64,000 nt of DNA from Balaenoptera acutorostrata (taxonomy: Eukaryota; Chordata; Mammalia; Artiodactyla; Balaenopteridae). Numbering within the stretch: position 1 is the stretch's first letter; each line of letters opens with the position of its first letter. Made by a program: the position numbers and the translations under genes. This document shows positions 11,827-22,547 of this stretch, one piece after another. The notes beneath the pieces are model-generated. The model worked only from the letters and a program-made list of their open reading frames with translations. It did not search any database and was not told the origin of the DNA. The stretch lies in the NCBI RefSeq assembly GCF_949987535.1, contig NC_080067.1, positions 61,686,405 through 61,750,404 of the forward strand, read 5' to 3'.

Positions 11827-12115
11827 ATGAAATCCTTTCTTTCCTGGCTCCTTGGTGATACCCTGTCTTTGGTTAGACCTATTTCCTTACTGTACACTTC
11901 GCTCATCCTTGTTCCTTTCCATCTCCATTTCTTGGCTCATACTATTTGTTCCACTGCCTGGAATAAATTCTGGTTTTTCTCTCTACCAATCCAAATTGGT
12001 CTAAACTTGCAGATAATTACTATCTCCAAGAAGCTTTTCCTTAATCTCATCCCATGGGCACTCCTCCCATTTGAAAAAAAAAATTCTGTCTCTTGAATAC
12101 CCTTAAATGTATCGC
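11827..12115 (+). mobile_element. L2 LINE, ORF2 end
   Basis: TGTTCCACTGCCTGGAATAA and CCAAGAAGCTTTTCCTTAAT CTCATCCC correspond to the L2 motifs GTTCCCTCTGCCTGGAATGC and CAGGAAGCCTTCCCTGA. The frame is broken. Confidence 0.75.
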
Positions 12116-12117
12116 CT

Positions 12118-12305
12118 AGAGCAGCATTCCTCAAATGGAGTTATACAACCCCGTCAGTCACCTGAAAGAGGTTTTTAAAAGTATAGATTCCTATGTGACC
12201 CTCCCATTGACCTACTGAATCAGAATCTCTTGGGTGAAGGATATGCCTTTAGCCAGGTTCTTAGGAGATCCACATGCAGCTAGACAAGGTGTTTAGAAAT
12301 CACTG
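12118..12305. mobile_element. MER5-like hAT-Charlie element, diverged
   Basis: AGCAGCATTCCTCAAATGGA, GACCTACTGAATCAGAATCT CTTGGGTG and AAATCACTGAACTAG follow the MER5 layout, ending in a decayed copy of the terminal inverted repeat. Confidence 0.72.
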
Positions 12306-12311
12306 AACTAG

Positions 12312-12540
12312 AACAGGGGTTGGGACATTTGTTCTGTAAAGGGTCACATGGTAAATATTTGGGGCTGATGAGCCATGCAATCTCTCTTACAACTATTGAA
12401 TCAAACTTCAATCTCATTGCAGCTGTTACAGTAAAAAAGCAATCATAGACGATATTTAAACAAATGGGTATGGCTGTGCTCCAGTACAACTTTATTTACA
12501 AAAATATGGTCCGGGGGCTATAGTTTTCTGATCCCTGAGC
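12312..12540. mobile_element. Short nonautonomous DNA transposon, hAT-like
   Basis: Starts CAGGGGTTGGGACATTTGTT CTGTAAAGGGTCACATGGTA AATATTT and ends AACTTTATTTACAAAAATAT GGTCC ... TTTCTGATCCCTGA. The ends form an imperfect terminal inverted repeat. A second copy of the same family lies at 35,263. I recognise the family as a common mammalian MER element but am not sure of its exact name. Confidence 0.85.
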
Positions 12541-14994
12541 TAGATTATTATTTAATTTAATAAAAATGAACTAAAAGTCTAAAAGGTTACTCTGTACTCA
12601 GTAGTTGCTTTTGGAATGAACTAATAAATAAAGGAACCCAAAGTAATGTAATTGGTAGAACATTTTAAATTTGAACTAGACATTGATCACAAAGTAATGC
12701 TACTAGATGATCTTGACTAAAATTATGCTGACATATGGAAACTCTTGGTGGTCTGGGGAGAGGGATAATGGGACGCATGGAGTATACATCTGAATTCTAA
12801 TTCAGCCTGCTCATTTCTTGGTTTTCCATCTACAAATTATATTCTACCTAATTGACTCCTGACAAAAGGTTGGTTGAGGAGTAATTTGTTTAATGTTTTA
12901 AAAATGCTACATAGATCCTGAGTGTTATTGCAGAACAAGGTTTCTAAGGAAGAACCAAGAATAAGCAACACTAAACCCGTTTTTTTTTTTTTTTAATTCC
13001 TAAGCAAAAGCTTTAGTTAAATGTCTCCTGGAAAGTGGCACTTTACCCCCAACTCAAATGTCACTCTTCTCTCCCATTTTACTCAGGAAAACCTCAAATA
13101 TATCGTGTGGTGATATTGAAAGATGTCAGGATCAAAGTGTATTTAAAGTTGCTAAGGGGAAGCAGATGTTCCTTTTAGCTGGGCAAAAGATTCTCAGAGT
13201 TTCCAGTGAAATATAAACTTCTTGAAGGCCCCATGGGATCATGCCTTAAAATGTCATGGTTTTGTTTACTCCTCCCATATGCAAAACAGTGGTGAGATGG
13301 GTTGTTCTGGGAGAGATAGTGGAAAGTTAATGAGCTAGAAGCAATAAGGAACTCTACTTGCAAAAAAATTGGAACGGATGTTATCCTTAAAAAAACAAAC
13401 AAACAAAAAACAACAACAACAAAAACTAGGACAAGATTAGAATAGTCATCTCCCTCAATTCTGCTTTGTATATATCTTTAAACATCTATCTCTGAATTAT
13501 CCTGGTTGGCTGGATTACCAATTAGTTTTCTTTAATACTTTTTGCTCTCATGTTTTTCCAAATAGAAGTAAGTTAAGAAGTTTTTACTTATCCCTTATAG
13601 ATTGTACCTTTTTCACTACAGTTGGTAACCAAGAAGTAGTTGCAAAGAAAAGAATAGTTGGTAGCTTTTAAACTTCAGCTGAAATCAAAGTGTGAAGCTA
13701 ATGCTTTGAAGAGTGATCTGAATGCAGACAATTATAATTTTCAGCCGGAAAAAATGCCCAGAGACTTGTATTTCATCGTGATCACAGTGGCATCAAGTAG
13801 CTGACCCTGTGGTGGAATGCTAAACAAATGTAGTATTTTGTGTATCATATTTTCTTAAACACTTGAGAAGAAGGTAAGCCAAGGAAGATGAGGGATCCTA
13901 CAAGGTTTGAGGCCAGCCTAAAGTTGAAAAGGGAAGAGGGGAAACAACTGGAATGTTCTTGGTTCCTGAATTGCTGTAGAATGATTTCTATGTTAAGGCC
14001 ACGGTCAAGAGTGGTGAACTTTTTTTTTGTTTACTCTTTCCGGGTAAATCAATGAGAGATTAATTGGTCAGAATTGAAATACGACTATAATGTCTATGGA
14101 TGTTTAAGCATACAATCAATGAATTTGGTTTTCCATACATTTTGTTGAAGTTTGTTAATTTAGGACTAGATCCTGGTATCATTATTGGGAACTAAGGCAG
14201 ATATGAATAGGTCTAGAGAAGGAGCCTTTTTTTTTCTGTGTCACTCATGGTTTTATGTATTTTGATTACGTAATAAATCCATCAAGTTAATTATATAATT
14301 TTAAAGAGTGGGATATATTTTGAGGAATTGTTCCTCCTTGAAATGATGACATAAGCATCACTTGATCACACAAATATTTTTCTTACAAAGCTATTGAGCT
14401 TGAGGTCAAAGTTAAATGACATTTTCCTGGGATAATCTCCACTATTTGCTAACAGAATCACTTTCCATATTCACTTCCAAATGTCTACATCTCAACCTTT
14501 ATAATCATAATCATAATTATCGTCACAGCTAGCCTCCTCCTCTTCAACATTACGGACACTGTTGCTTCTGTATCAATTTTGATGTTCTATACTATACTGC
14601 CGTTTTTTGTGCGTGTGCTTTTGATGCCAGGAAAGATATCTGAGAAGGAGACTATTTGCTTTCTCTGGGGCGTTTATCTGAGGGATTGTAAGGAAGGCTG
14701 GCCAGTCTTCATTTTGCAAGGCAGAGGGAGGAAAGAACATCTATTACATCTGAGTAATACAAAGACGTCTTAGACTATAAGCAGCTCATTCTAGGAACCA
14801 TTTCTTAATCACATTTTCATGTCCAGACCTTGCATAGAGATGAAAAACACAGCGAAGATTCTTTGCATGGATGAATGCCTACCACATATTAGGGCATAGA
14901 GCAGAATTAAAGGCCCATCTTTGAAATAGTAATGGTGGTTACTGGCTCGTCTTTCCACCTCATCTCAAGGAATTGGATGAATTATTCCACCTTG
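12541..14994. other. No gene or named repeat seen in 2.4 kb
   Basis: One of the longest stretches without an identifiable repeat. It contains a T15 run (12980-12994) and an A-rich AAAC/AAC tract at 13388-13427. No ORF with a recognisable domain. Confidence 0.5.
13388..13427. repeat. A-rich (AAAC)n/(AAC)n low-complexity tract
   Basis: Mixed AAAC and AAC units; may be the decayed tail of an unrecognised plus-strand retroelement. Confidence 0.85.
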
Positions 14995-15110
14995 TTAAGT
15001 AAAGTGTCATTGAGTCAAGATCTGTGAGAGCTGGAAGGCACCCTCACTATTCCATTTTTGTAGATGAAGAAATCGAGATTCGAAGAAAAAAATTTTTCCC
15101 TTAACACCAT
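14995..15110 (-). mobile_element. MIR3-like fragment
   Basis: GAGAGCTGGAAGGCACCCTC and CCATTTTTGTAGATGAAGAA ATCGAGATTCG match the antisense MIR3 3' half (GAGCTGGAAGGGACCTTAGA ... ACAGATGAGGAAACTGAGG). Confidence 0.62.
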
Positions 15111-15214
15111 TTTCGTTGTTGTTTTTACAAACATCTATATAGAACTTTTCAGTTTACAAAGTTGATTCTGTTGTCATCGTTTTCGTTTGATCTCTCTAAG
15201 AACCCTACCCTGTA
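15111..15214 (-). mobile_element. MIR-like SINE, first part of a split copy
   Basis: CAGTTTACAAAGTTGATTCT then GATCTCTCTAAGAACCCTAC CCTGTA corresponds to antisense MIR up to the AACAACCCTGTGAGGTA block. The remainder resumes at 15,395 after the Tigger. Confidence 0.6.
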
Positions 15215-15394
15215 CAGTAGTCCCACTGCACCCATGGATTCCACGACTGATTGAATCTGCAGATGTGGAAGCCGCAGATACCGAGGGACAACTGTACTCT
15301 GCCATTTTATTAAGGGACTTGAGCATTCACTGATTTTGGTATCTAACTGGGTTCTGGAACTATTTCCCCCAGACACAGAGGGACGTGTGCACTG
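15215..15394. mobile_element. Short MER2-type Tigger (TcMar) element
   Basis: Begins CAGTAGTCCCACTGCACCCA TGGATTCC after a TA and carries GCCGCAGATACCGAGGGACA ACTG and TTAAGGGACTTGAGCATTCA internally. This is the layout of MER2-like Tigger deletion derivatives. The right inverted repeat (GAGGGACGTGTGCACTG) is decayed; a TA-like TTA follows. Confidence 0.82.
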
Positions 15395-15475
15395 TTATGA
15401 TAATAAGTTCCCTTAGAGATGAGAAAACTGGGGTTTAGGGAGATGAAGCGAAACATCATCCTTGCCTTCTCCCTC
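15395..15475 (-). mobile_element. MIR-like SINE, second part of a split copy
   Basis: GATAATAAGTTCCCTTAGAG ATGAGAAAACTGGGGTTTAG continues the antisense MIR text interrupted at 15,214 (CATTTTACAGATGAGGAAAC TGAGG in the consensus). Confidence 0.6.
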
Positions 15476-15519
15476 TTTTCATCCGTTATGTCCATTCAAT
15501 CATTTAATCCAGTGGAGAT

Positions 15520-16040
15520 TAACTCTTAAATATTGCTTGAATCTTTTGATGTTTGTGTATTTCCACCACCCCTGATATTGAGCAAACTGCCTTACATTTT
15601 CCTCTTGATCACAGGACAGCTCATTATTGACACACTTGATACCAGGTTTGACCCTGACTCCCACTCTATTTCCAGATATTCTAAAACAAAAATAAGATCA
15701 CATTACTGCTCAGTTTAAAACTTTCAGTAAATCCTAGAGTGCATATCATCCATGCATGACAGAAAACTCCTTTAGATCCTCTGCCTATGGATTTCCCCTC
15801 AGCACTTACACATCCTGTTCTTGTTCTCTTCCTCTATGTCTATATGCTGTTTTCTGTTTTACAGTTCTCAATGGGTCAGATGATAATGGGAGAGCAGCTC
15901 TTAGCAGGACAGGGAACATCTCTTTCAACTTGAAGATGCATTCCTCGAATTCACTTCAATCTCTATTAGCTAGCATTGTGCCAAATATTTGGTAGACACT
16001 CAGCAAAGTTTTGCTGAATAAATGCATGATTGAAAGATGG
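15520..16040 (+). mobile_element. L2 LINE, ORF2 end through 3' terminus
   Basis: The order AGATCACATTACTGCTCAGT TTAAAACTTTCAG, CTCTGCCTATGG and AGCATTGTGCCAAATATTTG GTAGACACTCAGCAAAGTTT TGCTGAATAAATGCA matches L2 (TCACTCCCCTGCTCAAAACC ... GTGCCTGGCACATAGTAGGC ... GTTGAATGAATG). Confidence 0.78.
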
Positions 16041-16900
16041 GTTCCTTTAGTTCAAAGCCAGAGTTGCAGTATCTTGATTTACTGATGGCAAGGGGAATGA
16101 TTTACTTTCCCCAGAATTCTTGACATATAATGTGATCAAAATGGAGGTTTTGTTTAGGGATTTTTTTTTTCTCTAAATCTTTTCTAATATTCTTTAATCA
16201 GTTTATAATTTATAGGTATTGGTTGGCCATCTTTTGTAGAATATATATGTGTATATATACATATATATCTCCTTCAAATAACTTGACTTTTTAGGGTATT
16301 TAATGAATATACTATTAATACTATTAATTTATTAAATCCAGTATAAGTTGTGAACTTGCATGAATAAACAGTAGAAAGCCTTTTTTCCTGAGCTTGATAG
16401 GTGTTACTTTTCTTTTGAAGTGTGAAACATTTTAATGTATGTCTGTTGTTATATTGCTGATGACAATTCCATTTCATCCACTATTTGAGGTGTGAAAAGA
16501 AGGCCTTTTTCATTAGCCTTTCATCTGGTCACGTTAACATGGACATTTACCTTTAGCAATGATTACCAAGTTCTCTTTTCTGGTGAGTATATTAATGGTG
16601 TGTTAATATATTTCTCCTTTAATCTTTTCAGGAGATAAGCTCATCAATTTGTTAATTGACCTCCAATGTGCTTGAAAATTAGGAATAATAAACACATGCA
16701 AATTAATGCCTGTTTATATTGAACAGAAAATTCTTTGGATTGAACAGATTTTTGGCTCATATACCATTCATATAATTTGTTCCACTTTTTTTACATTAGC
16801 TTTTTTTTATTAAAAGCTTGAAAAATTTGCATCTGCAAATTATAACGCAGAAGTATTTTTTTCCTTTCAGATCTTATACCTTTGATTTTATTTTATCTAC
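16041..16900. other. No gene or named repeat seen; short TA/TG tract at 16240-16270
   Basis: AT-rich unassigned sequence. A small alternating ATATATGTGTATATATAC tract is present. Confidence 0.5.
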
Positions 16901-18779
16901 CAGTTGGTTGGCATTGATATGCCTTTCATTAGCACTTTTGTTTTCACTTCCAAAGTGTTGGCCAGCTATGCTAGGCTTGTGTGTTCCTCCTTTGATGGTA
17001 CTCTTAAAACTAATAGAGGTGAGAGTGGCAGGGAAGAAGGAGGAGGAAGGTACCCTTGGAGGGTTAACTTGGAGGACATTACCCAACCAGCTGAGTTGAA
17101 TGCTGGGCACTGTTACAATCATGCACATCAGCCTGGGCCCTCTTGATTCCTGAGTAGGCGTCTCTTGGACTGGGATGGGGATGTGAAGGATGGATGGTGG
17201 CAAATCTGGGTGTGGAGCCTATACCTGATGCAGATGGTGTGTTGTATGATGTAGCCTGTATTATTATAACAGAGTCCAAGGATCAAGAAGTGTGGCTCGA
17301 TTGTCTTGATGAGTAATTTCACAAATGGCAACTACTAGTCTTATTTGTGCCCTGCTAGTTCCTGAGCTAATTCTGACAGAGCAAAAGATATTTTGTTATA
17401 GCCATCTCCCCCGTGGCTACCTCCAGCCCAGATTGTGGGCTCAGATAAAGTGATTTCCATAATTGAGGTCTGCTGACCTAGCTGTGACTGAGCTATGACA
17501 CTGGTCATTTTTGTTGCCTGCTGCACAACCTCTCAACTGTTCACCCCCTGCACCAGGCTCTGAAGTACAGCCTGTGAAGCGCAGCCCATGAGTCACATCA
17601 CTTCTTACCATACCCTCCTCCACATTATGTTCATCTGGCTGACCCTGTTGTCTGTCTGCCCAAGTTTGCATTGCTGAATCCTAATTTACTGGTTTACTTC
17701 AAACCAAGCCAGAACCGTATTGTATTCTACAGCATGCCATTAGCCCCAGATATTTACTGGGGTCCTAACATATATACACCCGCCAGGATGATGGCTGCTG
17801 CCTGGGTCTCTCCCCATTGTGCCCTTCAAACAACCCAATAGTCAACTACTAAGTCTTGTCCCTTTGGATCTTCTTATCTACCCCCAGAGCTTGTTGCTGC
17901 AGTTGGGTCAGTTACCCTAATCCCTGCTCCAAGTAATTAGATGTCTCTGCCAGTTCCTCCTAGCTTCCCTCCTCCCATATTCCTAAACATCCATCATGAA
18001 TCCTGCCCAAGTTAGCTTAAATTCCAAAGGTTCTAAAACCCCATTAGTGTGCTTGGTTTGTCCATTGATTTGTAGGTGACAAATATGTGTCAAATGGATT
18101 TGTCCCCAGAAGGCAGAAAATAATATGTTCTAGAAGCAAAGAAACGTTTGGGAGCCTTAGGCAGGAATGAAGCTTTCAGAACCCCATGAGCTTTCTAATC
18201 TTATTTTTAATGTACAAGATTTTCTTACCTGTCATAGGACTGCTGCCATCAAAAGCTTTGTTGTTATTATGTATCAGAGCCTTAACAACTCAAGGTTAGC
18301 AGCAGGGGTAGAGCCATAGTCCAAACAGATAAATTAAGCACAGGCCCCTTGGATGTGAGAAAGAGGTAGAGCATAAAGTGTCATAGGCTGTCTAAAAAGC
18401 CCCTGTCTGAATGGGTAGAGAGGTGGTCTGAGACACAGTGACTTGTGCCTGTGTATAATGGGCCCTGCAGATGACACAGGGAAGGAGGATGATCATTCAA
18501 CTGGATTGTGGCACTGTTCTGAGTGGAATAATGTCTGAGGTAGGTTCAGGAGGTGCGGTGATTTAGATTGCTGGGAAAGACGCAAGCAGGATATAAGCGA
18601 TTTGGAAGTTTCGGGTGGACACTAAAGGTCAGAGAATATGCATTTAATTATTGGGAGGTGTTTTAGGCTGTATTTTTTTTTATTTTGCACTTAACTTTGC
18701 CATCAAATTATTGTACAATGCCCCAACAGATGGAGTTAAGAAAGTGAAGTTATTGTTTCTAGTATAGATTTTCTGAAAG
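16901..18779 (-). mobile_element. Unresolved region, possibly distal internal part of an ERVL relic
   Basis: This interval is free of SINEs, MIRs and simple repeats and has a base texture unlike the AT-rich flanks. It lies where the 3' half of a minus-strand ERVL provirus would be expected, since an MLT2 LTR sits at 21,419-21,823 and a reverse-transcriptase-like trace at 19,291-19,590. I could not recognise integrase or dUTPase motifs, and no left LTR was found near 16.5-16.9 kb. The assignment rests on position only. Confidence 0.28.
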
Positions 18780-18931
18780 TGAATTCCAAGAATTACCTGC
18801 ATCAGTATCCCCTGGGTGCTTGTAGAAATGCAGATTTTTGTGCCCCACCTGAGACCTACTGAATGAGAATATGAAGGGTGGCATCTGTGAATCTGTCCTG
18901 ATCCTATGCACTCTGAAATTTGAGAAGTTTT
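18780..18931. mobile_element. MER5A element, left part (split by a SINE)
   Basis: TACCTGCATCAGTATCCCCT GGGTGCTTGTAGAAATGCAG and CTGAGACCTACTGAATGAGA ATATG follow MER5A. The copy is interrupted at TTTGAGAAG by the SINE and its last bases (TGAGAATAGTTTTTGAGG) reappear at 19,268. Confidence 0.82.
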
Positions 18932-18953
18932 TTTTTTTTAATTAATAGCTACT

Positions 18954-19004
<51 letters not shown>

Positions 19005-19267
19005 TGGCTGTGTTGGGTCTTCGTTTCGTGCGAGGGCTTTCTCTAGTTGCGGCAAGCGGGGGCCGCTCTTCATCGCGGTGCGCGGACCTTTCACTATCGC
19101 GGCCCCTCCCGTTGCAGGGCACAGGCTCCAGATGCGCAGGCTCAGTAGTTGTGGCTCACGGGCCCAGTTGCTCCGCGGCATGTGGGATCTTCCCAGACCA
19201 GGGCTCGAACCCGTGTGCCCTGCATCAGCAGGCAGATTCTCAACCACTGCGCCACCAGGGAAGCCCC
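18932..19267 (-). mobile_element. CHR-type SINE (group A) with expanded TTTA tail
   Basis: The plus strand reads tail, body (CACTATCGCGGCCCCTCCC, group A signature), B box antisense (GGGCTCGAACCC) and head (GCGCCACCAGGGAAGCCC). The likely target-site duplication is imperfect: TGAGAAGTTTTTT at 18,921 against TGAGAATAGTTTTTG at 19,268. Confidence 0.95.
18952..19005. repeat. (TTTA)13 microsatellite in the SINE tail
   Basis: About thirteen uninterrupted TTTA units directly next to GGCTGTGTTGGGTCTTCG of the SINE, so the SINE A-rich tail seeded it. Likely length-variable between individuals. Confidence 0.96.
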
Positions 19268-19290
19268 TGAGAATAGTTTTTGAGGACCAT
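19268..19290. mobile_element. MER5A element, right remnant
   Basis: TGAGAATAGTTTTTGAGGAC resumes the MER5A terminal region (CTTTGAGAACCACTG) after the SINE; the first part is also the SINE target-site duplication. Confidence 0.55.
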
Positions 19291-19590
19291 TTAATTTTTT
19301 TCCATCAGGGCAAGCTTCTGAGGACCTTGTATATATAACATGTAGAATGGGTTCTGTTTAGAAAAAGAAGCCAATGACAAAGTTTTAAAACATTTTGGGG
19401 TATGGGGAAATGCTTTTACTCTATGAATATACTTTTGGCCTTCAGGGATTAGAATAAGTCTAAGTCTACCATGGAGAGGGCATAAACAGACAGGTAGGCA
19501 GGGTGGATGATAGAAGATCTGGGAGCATCCTGGGTAGCCAAAGAGGCTCAGGAGGTCTTTAGGAATCAGAAAGACACCCAAACTAGTATT
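19291..19590 (-). pseudogene. Decayed ERVL pol fragment, reverse-transcriptase-like
   Basis: A 96-codon minus-strand frame contains PEGQKYIHRVKAFPHTPKCF, which resembles the retroviral reverse-transcriptase stretch in which an aromatic block precedes LPQG and an SP pair. About 25 residues on, NPFYMLYIQGPQKLALMEKN lies where the catalytic YxDD box and the following GP dipeptide would be; the two catalytic aspartates are absent. Spacing and orientation agree with the MLT2 LTR upstream on the same strand. The match is by eye and the copy is clearly dead. It could be chance. Confidence 0.42.
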
Positions 19591-19867
19591 TATCCTCTGG
19601 GTTTTTATTTGTTAGGTCTTGCAAGTGATGAAGCCTAAAACCTAGGGTTAAATTTATAACTAGCCACCTCAGGATTGTTTGAGGGCTGTGTGGAGCTACT
19701 TCCACCAGGAATTATTGTCTATGAATTTCCTCATTGAGGAATTCAAACTCATTAGAATTGGGGACTTGGAAAGAGAATAGAACCACATAGCTGGGATCCA
19801 GTGCCCTGAAACAGGGTTATGGATCCCCTGGATGACAGAAAGTAGTTTTGTGTGGCTGAGGAATGAT

Positions 19868-20076
19868 TATCTAGATAGGCGTGGTGCAATATGGTGGTTA
19901 CTATCTAGTAGTAGCAGTTTAAACTTATTAAAATTAAGTAATAATAAAATTTCAGTTCATTAAGTCACAGTAGCACATTTCAAGTGCTCAGTAGCCATGT
20001 GTGGCTATCACATTGGATAGTGCAGATACAGAACATTTCCATCATTGCAGAAAATTCTGTTGGACAGTACTAATTT
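19868..20076. mobile_element. Short hAT-like DNA transposon
   Basis: CACATTTCAAGTGCTCAGTA GCCATGTGTGGCTA and GAAAATTCTGTTGGACAGTA CT are the strong right half of a common mammalian MER element; the left half (TGGTGCAATATGGTGGTTAC TATCTAG) mirrors it. The same family occurs at 26,515 in the opposite arrangement. Exact family name uncertain. Confidence 0.8.
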
Positions 20077-20091
20077 AAAAGAACTAGCTTT

Positions 20092-20417
20092 GGGACTTCC
20101 CTGGTGGCGCAGTGGTTAAGAATCCACCTGCCAATGCAGGGCACACGGGTTCGAGCCCTGGTCTGGGAAGATCCCACATGCTGCGGAGCAACTAAGCCCA
20201 TACGCCACAACTACTGAGCCTGCATGCTACAACTACTGAAGCCCGTGTGCCTAGAGCCTGTGCTCCACAACAAGAGAAACCACTGCAATGAGAAGCCGGC
20301 GCACCACAATGAAGAGTAGCCCCCGCTCACCGCAACTAGAGAAAGCCCGCATGCAGCAAGGAAGACCCAACGCAGCCAAAAGTAAGTAAATAAATAAATT
20401 AATTAATTAAATTAAAT
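20092..20417 (+). mobile_element. CHR-type SINE (group B, two internal units)
   Basis: Complete sense copy: GACTTCCCTGGTGGCGCAGT, B box GGGTTCGAGCCC, two copies of the (GC)YACAACTACTG unit, CAATGAGAAGCCGG, and a tail of AATAAATT units. The 15-base target-site duplication AAAAGAACTAGCTTT (20,077-20,091) recurs as AAAAGAACTAACTTT (20,418-20,432) with one mismatch. Confidence 0.98.
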
Positions 20418-21418
20418 AAAAGAACTAACTTTGGTGGGGATGGTAAGCAGGAATGTTTTTATCTGCTGAAAGACACTGGCTAGTACAGGGTGGGGAATGT
20501 GGACCAGGAAAACAAAGGTAGCCTCAGTGTTGAAAGGATGAAGTCTAATTCTGGGTGAACCAGGTTTGACTACTTTCAGCCTGGAAAACCTAAGCATCTA
20601 TGTAGTGTCATTCCAGTTTGTATCTGGGCCAGTTCCCAAGGTGAATTCCTGATGCTGTTCTGATTCTATTGAGTATCTGCTTCCTTATTTGAAAGGGGTG
20701 ATGTAGGGGGGTAAATTGACATGGTGGCCCACTGGGAAATGTGCCTGTGAATGTAACAGGCAGCTTGCCCTGTTAAGTTACTAACCAGGAACCAACTGGA
20801 CTTTCATATTTTGATTAGAAAAGCTAAGTCCCTCTGGAGGTCCATGTAAGTAGTAATCTATCCAAAGAATGCAGACTTGGGAGGAACAGGAAAGAAGGCA
20901 GGTGCTTGCTTCATCCAAGCAACCCAGAGAATCTAGGTTCTGAGACTGAGTTGGGATTAGTCAGCCAAACCAACCAAAACCTGAAGGAAGAAAGAATCCC
21001 AGGGCAGCTGGACCAGCCAGAATTCTCCCCAGTGATGATGAGTGTGGGGAGAGAAAAGTGGAAGAAATACAAGAGGGTGAGCCAGATGTTTTTAGAAAAA
21101 ATAGCTCTCTTTGTTTTTGTTCAGAGTCTCCTTTCTCGCCAGGACTCTGATATGAGTACATCTGAAAGGGGCTGCAGTTGGGGAGGGATGTAGCACCGGA
21201 GAATCAAAGCCAGCCTTTCCCCGGATAACTAAGACCTTCTCTTCTCAGGCCAAGCTTGTCTGACAGTCTCATTCTGTGTGAGAATGACAGTAGCATTTCT
21301 GCTACTAAACTACATTGTCACTCGGACCTAATAGTTAGTCCTTAAAGTTTGAGGCCTAGCTCTTCCCATTGTAGGATTTTGTCCTTGCAAAAAGGAGGGA
21401 TTGTGAGTGGCAAGATAT

Positions 21419-21823
21419 GATGTTTAATTTTATATGTTAATTTGATTGAATCATGGGGTGCCCAGATATTTGGTCAGACACTATTCTAGGTGTTTCTGCC
21501 AGAGTGTTTTTGGATGAGATAAACATTTTAATTAGTAAAGCAGACTGTTCTCCATAATGTGGTGGGCTTTGTCTAATCAGTTGAAGGCCTGAATAGAACA
21601 AAATGAATGGCCTTCCTGAGCAAGAGGGAATTCTCTGGCAGACTGCCTTCACACCTCATCTGAAACATCAGTTCTCTGGGTCTCCAGCCTGCTGCCTCAC
21701 ACTGCAGATTTGGACTTGCCAGTTTCTATAATCATATGAACCAATACTTTATCATAATCTCTTTATATATAAATATGCACAGCCTATTGATTCTCTTTCT
21801 CTGGAGAACCCTGACTAGTGCAC
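21419..21823 (-). mobile_element. MLT2-type LTR (ERVL)
   Basis: On the plus strand it opens TGATGTTTAATTTTATATGT and carries ATGGGGTGCCCAGATATTTG GTC, TGTTTTTGGATGAGATAAAC ATTT, AATGTGGTGGGCTTTGTCTA ATC, AATAGAACAAAATGAATGG and ends TTCTCTGGAGAACCCTGACT AGTGCA. That is the reverse complement of an MLT2 LTR, nearly full length (about 405 bases). Its minus orientation puts any internal region of the same provirus to the left if this is the 5' LTR. Confidence 0.9.
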
Positions 21824-22312
21824 AAGGGATAGAGGGAGAGTGAGTCTCCTCCATATGGAACAAGATTCATGACGCTGGGTCTTGACAGGCACCCCTACCT
21901 TAGTTTTAGTTATTATAAATATTCCTCAAAGCACTTAAAATTAAATTTTTATACATTTAGGAATTAAAATTTAGAAATTAAAAGGAATGAGTAGAAATAA
22001 TTTCAAATGGAAACCAGGTATGAATCTCTTTTGCCTAGGCATCTGTCTTTTCCCATATGGAAGATTCAGAATTTCATGAGGCTAACCTAGATTTATACAG
22101 ATAAAATTCACAATGATCCTGCAAGCCAAAGAACAATCTTACTTTGTGTGTGAGGTATAAAAGTTCAGTAAAAATTCAGTACATGAGAGAGCAACTGGAG
22201 CAGATTTGGAAACATCATCCAATTTGCACATTGGTCAACACAATGCCAAGTCTGAACCAGGCCTCCGGTGAGAGCTGTAAGCAAAGTTTTCATAGCCACT
22301 CCTTTCGTAGTA
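21824..22312. other. No gene or named repeat seen
   Basis: Unassigned AT-rich sequence between the LTR and the Tigger element. Confidence 0.5.
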
Positions 22313-22545
22313 CAATTGACCCCTGAACAACACGGGTTTGAACTATGTGGGTCCACTTATACGTGGATTTTTTTCAAAAGTAAATGCTACAGTACTATAC
22401 GCCCTTAGTTGTTTGAATTTCCAGATGCAGAACTGCGGATACAGAGGTACTGCATACACCGAGGGCTGATTATAATCATATGCGGATTTTTGACTGTGAG
22501 GAGGGTCCACTCCCGTAACCCTCGCCATTGTTCAGGGGTCAACTG
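22313..22545. mobile_element. Short Tigger (TcMar) element with intact ends
   Basis: Left end CAATTGACCCCTGAACAACA CGGG and right end TTGTTCAGGGGTCAACTG form a clear terminal inverted repeat. TA lies immediately outside on both sides (22,311-22,312 and 22,546-22,547), the standard Tc1/mariner target duplication. The 233-base length shows an internal-deletion derivative with no transposase. Confidence 0.93.
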
Positions 22546-22547
22546 TA

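Larger units (their letters stand above)
19591..21418 (-). mobile_element. Probable internal (gag-pol) remnant of an ERVL element
   Basis: This lies directly downstream, on the minus strand, of the MLT2 LTR ending at 21,419. The sequence next to the LTR reads, on the minus strand, CTTGCCACTCACAATCCCTC and GAGCTAGGCCTCAAACTTTA, which I associate with the ERVL leader, but I cannot confirm a primer-binding site. Frames are broken throughout. A hAT element (19,868-20,076) and a SINE (20,092-20,417) are inserted in it. Confidence 0.42.

Noticed and set aside
20092..20165. A functional tRNA gene, because of A and B boxes
   Set aside because: The head is followed by a SINE body and A-rich tail with target-site duplications; it does not give a normal tRNA cloverleaf.
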